DNA of 32,533 bases from a virus: the IMG/VR virus record IMGVR_UViG_3300005529_001093, positions 1-32,533 of that record; one strand, 5' to 3'. This document shows, in pieces, positions 29,374 to 32,533 of the stretch. Each line of letters begins with the position of its first letter. Position 1 is the stretch's first letter. A program made the translations under genes and the position numbers. The notes under the pieces were generated by a model. It was not told the DNA's origin. It worked only from the letters and a program-made list of their open reading frames with translations, and ran no database searches.

Positions 29374-30072
29374 CTAGAACGGGATTTCGTCGCCGTGCTC
29401 CCAATCGATTGGCGGCTTGGTGGAAGGGTTTTCGGTGCCGCGATCAGGCGGCAGCGCGTTTAGGCCAGCGAAGCCCGCTGAACGGAATCGCCCGTTGCGG
29501 GCGGGCTGATTGCGGGCTTGCCTTGTCTCGCCTTCTGTCGCGGCGCCAGAACCGATCGCAAGTTTCGCGGTTGTGCCCGCGGGCCGAACCGCGGTGACTT
29601 CGGCGCCAGGGACGGCTTCCTTCGTGGCGCGGACGGTGTCGCCGAATGCCTCGATCGCCAGGGCGACTTCGGCCAGCGTCCAGACCGCGCCCTTGCGTTC
29701 CTTAGCGATGGCGAAGGCCTCGTCGGAATTATGCACAATGGCGATGACTTCGCCGGTCTCGGGCAGCACGGTTTCCCAGATCGTCGGCGCGAGGGGCCTC
29801 CACCCCGCCTTGATCGCGGCGGCATCGAGAGCACCCCAGGCGCGCAGCATCGCTTCGGCCTGGGCCGAAAGAGCGGCCGGAACATCCGAGCGGATCGCTT
29901 CATTGAGACGTTCGGCTTGCGACCGAAACCGAACGGCGAGCGGCGCATCAACAAGCTTTGGCAGGCGATCAATTCCCCATTTGCGTTCCATGGCGGAAGC
30001 CACCGCATCGAGGCGATCGAGCGAGGCTTTCGCCAGATCGGCGGCGGGCATCGGGTTGAGGGCGGCGGTCAT
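29374..30072 (-). CDS. Replication-region protein with SSB-like acidic C-terminal tip
   Basis: A 232-aa protein. The N-terminal two thirds are helical and Ala-rich (ADLAKASLDRLDAVASAMERKWG, PAALSAQAEAMLRAWG), with a strand-like TGEVIAIVHNSDEAFAIAKER at about 106-126. A disordered Arg/Asn/Pro-rich linker leads to the ending DWEHGDEIPF. That tip matches the end of bacterial SSB (DDDIPF), which recruits replication and repair proteins. There is no obvious OB fold, so it is not a normal SSB. ATG 30072 overlaps the previous stop (ATGA), linking it to the primase-helicase. It may recruit host replication factors (inference). Confidence 0.75.
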   Translation of the reverse strand: MTAALNPMPAADLAKASLDRLDAVASAMERKWGIDRLPKLVDAPLAVRFRSQAERLNEAIRSDVPAALSAQAEAMLRAWGALDAAAIKAGWRPLAPTIWETVLPETGEVIAIVHNSDEAFAIAKERKGAVWTLAEVALAIEAFGDTVRATKEAVPGAEVTAVRPAGTTAKLAIGSGAATEGETRQARNQPARNGRFRSAGFAGLNALPPDRGTENPSTKPPIDWEHGDEIPF

Positions 30073-30290
30073 GCCAGCACCCTCCGCTGGGAGCGCGGCG
30101 CGGCACGCTTCCGCGTGCGCGCCAGCGCGGTATCCCCGAAGGGGATACTCGCCTGTCTCCGTTTCCGTCTCCGCTTTGAAATCAATGGTTTGGCGGGGCG
30201 TTGCCGCGTCTCCGCGACGTTTCCGCCTCCAATGAATTCAACGACTTCGCGGATGTCTCCGCCCCGTCTCCGCCGATCCTTCGCGGTCAT
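30069..30290 (-). CDS. Basic 73-aa ORF coupled on both sides
   Basis: A 73-aa frame with ATGA overlaps at both ends: its start overlaps the primase-helicase stop (30290-30287) and its stop overlaps the next start (30072-30069). The product is very rich in Arg and Lys (DRRRRGGDIREVVEFIGGGNVAETRQRP, KRRRKRRQ), as a nucleic-acid binding peptide might be. The richness partly reflects the GTYTCCG repeats and a hairpin inside the frame, so the region may instead be mainly a DNA element. No family is recognised. Confidence 0.5.
   Translation of the reverse strand: MTAKDRRRRGGDIREVVEFIGGGNVAETRQRPAKPLISKRRRKRRQASIPFGDTALARTRKRAAPRSQRRVLA
30130..30148. repeat. Perfect 8-bp inverted repeat GTATCCCC-GAA-GGGGATAC
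   Basis: GTATCCCC (30130-30137) and GGGGATAC (30141-30148) are perfect inverse copies around GAA. The 3-nt spacer allows a tight hairpin; the symmetry also suits a dimeric operator. It lies next to the GTYTCCG repeats and inside the 73-aa frame. There is no T run on either strand. Confidence 0.6.
30155..30272. repeat. Seven GTYTCCG repeats, iteron-like
   Basis: GTCTCCG occurs at 30155, 30167, 30208, 30255 and 30266, and GTTTCCG at 30161 and 30219, all in one direction. The first three sit head to tail at 6-nt steps. Another GTCTCCG lies at 28494-28500 beside the GCGAACC cluster. Direct repeats beside a primase-helicase gene suggest a replication origin or autoregulatory array; they could also be by-products of Arg codons in the 73-aa frame. 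Confidence 0.55.
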
Positions 30291-32521
30291 TCGAATTCCT
30301 CCGCAGTTTCGTGATTTCGGCCGGCGCCGCGCATATCGCGCTCGTCCAAAGGGATGATCCGCAGGCCGTAGGATTTGGTTTTGGCGTTGAAGAGCGCCCG
30401 TTCGATCGCGCCGTCGCTCATCAGCCGGGCGAGGACATCGGCGACGGTTTCGGAGGCGCAGCGGAGCGCTTTGCCGACGACGCCGGGCGCATAGCGATCC
30501 TTCGCGCGCGGTTGGTCGGAGAGCGGTGCGCCGGCATTCCAGGCGGTTCGGATCGCCTCGAAGAGGGCCGCTTCGATTTCAGATGACCGATCGAGCCTTG
30601 TCGCTTGCTCGTTCGGATCGCCGGGCACGAGGGCGCCGACTTCCTCGCCATTGGCGATGGTGATCGAGACGCGCTTGAACCAGCGCGCCGAGCCGGACGC
30701 GAGCGACAGATTTGCCTTCGCATCGTCGAGCCGCACCCAGAGGCGGCGCTCCTCGGCCTCGAGGCCGAACTTATCGGCATCGCTTTGCGACATCGCAAAG
30801 AGCGTGCGCATGATCCGAGCAACGCCGCCCAGAGACGACGCACCGCGGGAGGCAGAGAGCGAGCCGGCCCAGGCATCGGGCGAAGCGGCGGGCGGCTTGC
30901 CGGTGTGGTGGACGATCATCACAGCGCAATCGCCGCGACGGGCCACCTCGCGCCACATCGCCCCGACAGCCTTGATCTGGGCGTTATTGTTCTCGTCGAC
31001 CTCGTGGGTTTCGACGAAGGGATCAACGATCAATAGGCCGACACCTTCGGCCTTCACGCGTTCGGTGATCGCCTCGATGTCCGGCAGGCGCACGACAGCG
31101 CCGTCCTTGGTCGCCTTGGCGATGACGAGCGGGCGTTCGGAACCCGAATTGAGCCCGAACTTGCCGCGCAGATCGGCGGGCGCGACGTTCCATTGCTGCA
31201 TGATCGCCGCAAGGCGGCGCCGCAGTTCGTTGCGGTCGTCCTCGTTGTTCCAGACCCACGCCCTGATCGTCTCGTGGACAGTTTCGCCGACGATCTCACC
31301 CCGGCCAGTGACGCCGGCCACCGCAAGCGCGATGCCAAGCGTTGATTTGCCGGCGCCCGGCGGCGCCACGAGCACGGTGAGGTGGCCGCGGATCGCGAAC
31401 GAGCCGACCAGCCAGCGGCGACGCGGAATCATCGCCGCGTGTGAGCCGTCCTCCCATTGGATTTCGATGGGCGGAGGCGGAAGCTTGTCGTCGATGGCGA
31501 CCTGCGAGTTCGGGATGTTCCACTTGCGCCGCGCGCCGAGGATCATCGAGGCAAGCTGGTGGCGCGTCTGGTCGGGCGTAAAGCTTCGACCATCGGCTGC
31601 CTGGCCGATGGTCAAGGCGGGCGCGAAGGCGAGGATCTCGGCATCCGACAATCCCCGCGCCACCCAATTGCCGACGAGGCGAACGGCGTTCTGGTGCCAA
31701 CGGTCGTTGCGCTGGATCGCCGCCAGCGTCGCCTCGACCGACAGACTGCCGATGGGCAGGTCGAGTGGCGTGGGCGCGGAGGGAGGAGTCGTGCTCGGAC
31801 GAGCAGGTTGCTCCGGAGGTGTCGGCGCAGGGCTGGGACGCGGAGCGGGTGCGGCGAAGGCCTGTCCGAGCGTCGCCGCCCAATAGGCAGGCGGGCGACC
31901 ATCCTCGGGGATATGTACCTCGGTGGCTTCACGAACGCGCCCGGGCTTCACCGGCCAGGCGATTGATCCGCCAAGCCGGAGCACGCGGGACGGGTTCGAG
32001 ACGGTGCTGTCGCCGCCGAGCGCCAAGCCGATACCGGAGCACAGCGTCTTGATCGCCGCACCGTCCCGTTCGGCCTCCGCGAGCCGCCACCACATTTGCG
32101 CCCGCACATGCGGATGTCGGCCGGTGACGATGGTGATGGTCGGCGGCGCACCCGCCGCCTTCGCGGCATGAACAGCGGCGCTGACGCAATCGTCGTCGAT
32201 ATCGGCCCAGGCGAACGGCGCGGAATAGAAGGCCACATCCGAAGCTCGCCGGTCGAGCGCCGTTCCGGGTTTGCGGAGCGCGGCACCCAGATAGACGTTG
32301 CAGCCTTCGACGCGGTTCAGCGCTTCGGCGCGTTCCGCCAGCGCCTCGAGTTCATCGGTTCCGAACAATTGCCCGCGCGAGAGCGCCCCGGTGGCAGGGT
32401 CCGTCCAAGCCAGTTCGATCAGCCCATCCAGCGCGCCATCAAAGCCGCCGCCGAACACCTGTTCGACATGGCGCAGCATCGCTTGCGCGTCGGGCTCTGG
32501 AATTGGCGCAAGCGTTGTCAT
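30287..32521 (-). CDS. Primase-helicase (RepB-like primase domain plus RecA-like RepA/AAA_25 helicase)
   Basis: A 744-aa replication protein. The N-terminal third is primase-like (RepB_primase/AEP type): NVYLGAALRKPG, AWADIDDD as the acidic metal site (about 107-114), TIVTGRHPHVRAQMWWRL, and a SNPSRVLRLGGSIAWPVK segment. A Pro-rich linker follows. The C-terminal half is a RecA-like ATPase of the RepA/AAA_25 type: Walker A APPGAGKST, VWNNEDDRNELRRRL, Walker B LLIVDPF and VMIVHHTGKP. It should open and prime phage DNA. ATG 32521 is 12 nt from the window edge, so the promoter and any upstream start are out of view. It is the first gene of the coupled chain to its left. Confidence 0.88.
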   Translation of the reverse strand: MTTLAPIPEPDAQAMLRHVEQVFGGGFDGALDGLIELAWTDPATGALSRGQLFGTDELEALAERAEALNRVEGCNVYLGAALRKPGTALDRRASDVAFYSAPFAWADIDDDCVSAAVHAAKAAGAPPTITIVTGRHPHVRAQMWWRLAEAERDGAAIKTLCSGIGLALGGDSTVSNPSRVLRLGGSIAWPVKPGRVREATEVHIPEDGRPPAYWAATLGQAFAAPAPRPSPAPTPPEQPARPSTTPPSAPTPLDLPIGSLSVEATLAAIQRNDRWHQNAVRLVGNWVARGLSDAEILAFAPALTIGQAADGRSFTPDQTRHQLASMILGARRKWNIPNSQVAIDDKLPPPPIEIQWEDGSHAAMIPRRRWLVGSFAIRGHLTVLVAPPGAGKSTLGIALAVAGVTGRGEIVGETVHETIRAWVWNNEDDRNELRRRLAAIMQQWNVAPADLRGKFGLNSGSERPLVIAKATKDGAVVRLPDIEAITERVKAEGVGLLIVDPFVETHEVDENNNAQIKAVGAMWREVARRGDCAVMIVHHTGKPPAASPDAWAGSLSASRGASSLGGVARIMRTLFAMSQSDADKFGLEAEERRLWVRLDDAKANLSLASGSARWFKRVSITIANGEEVGALVPGDPNEQATRLDRSSEIEAALFEAIRTAWNAGAPLSDQPRAKDRYAPGVVGKALRCASETVADVLARLMSDGAIERALFNAKTKSYGLRIIPLDERDMRGAGRNHETAEEFE

Positions 32522-32533
32522 TCGCGAGTCCGC

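Noticed and set aside
1-32533. CRISPR array, tRNA, rRNA or insertion sequence
   Set aside because: No regularly spaced long repeats, cloverleaf, rRNA-like sequence or transposase was seen; the short repeats found are 7-mers without uniform spacers.

Overview
The window is one end of a siphovirus-type phage or prophage from a GC-rich alphaproteobacterium, probably of the Hyphomicrobiales/Rhodobacterales type. The main evidence is a tail-tip cassette in the same order as genes gp12-gp15 of the Rhodobacter gene transfer agent (RcGTA): DUF2460, DUF2163, NlpC/P60, TIM-barrel host-specificity protein. Families common in alphaproteobacterial phages (DUF2793, DUF6441, DUF2190, DUF6362) agree with this. 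No integrase, repressor, tRNA or attachment site is visible, so integration cannot be shown from this window.

Layout. (1) 1-2985, plus strand: a two-gene unit. The first protein has a nucleoside 2-deoxyribosyltransferase/TIR-like C-terminal domain. The second is a RelE/ParE-like domain fused to a UvrD-type helicase. Its end overlaps the last phage gene by 31 bp, so the unit looks like cargo of the element, perhaps a defence module. (2) 2955-4139, minus: lysis genes, with an embedded Rz1/Rz-like spanin pair, a small membrane protein (possible holin) and a cysteine-protease-fold endolysin. (3) 4208-10030, minus: a small membrane/coiled-coil protein, a virion protein, a DUF2793 protein and the 1308-aa tail-tip protein. 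(4) 10036-17505, minus: NlpC/P60, DUF2163 and DUF2460 proteins, the tape measure (TTG start), two tail chaperones joined by a canonical A-AAA-AAC frameshift site, the tail tube with an inserted domain, and a tail terminator. (5) 17509-25230, minus: DUF6441, head-tail joining protein, DUF2190 decoration protein, a protease-capsid fusion with an internal start, lambda-type portal, gpW-like protein, GpA-type large terminase and small terminase.

(6) 25339-26102, plus: two small genes opposed to everything around them, moron-like. (7) 26103-28490, minus: a coupled trio of ParB-domain protein, DNA methyltransferase and PLP-fold enzyme, which may modify or mark phage DNA. (8) About 28494-28898: a weakly coding stretch with a cluster of GCGAACC repeats, including a 15-nt palindrome. 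(9) 28899-32521, minus: DUF6362 helix-turn-helix protein, a 232-aa protein with an SSB-like acidic C-terminal tip, a basic 73-aa ORF full of GTYTCCG repeats, and a 744-aa primase-helicase. Parts 8 and 9 look like the replication/early control region.

The minus-strand genes are read from replication (right) through packaging, head, tail and lysis (left), mostly with 4-nt stop/start overlaps. This suggests long, translationally coupled late transcripts, interrupted by two strong hairpins: one between capsid and decoration genes, one just before the endolysin. The best leads are the programmed frameshift in the chaperones, the dual-start protease-capsid gene, the ParB-methyltransferase-PLP trio, the iteron-like repeats, the SSB-like tail and the left-end two-gene unit. 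All calls rest on reading the sequence and on family memory; no database search was run.
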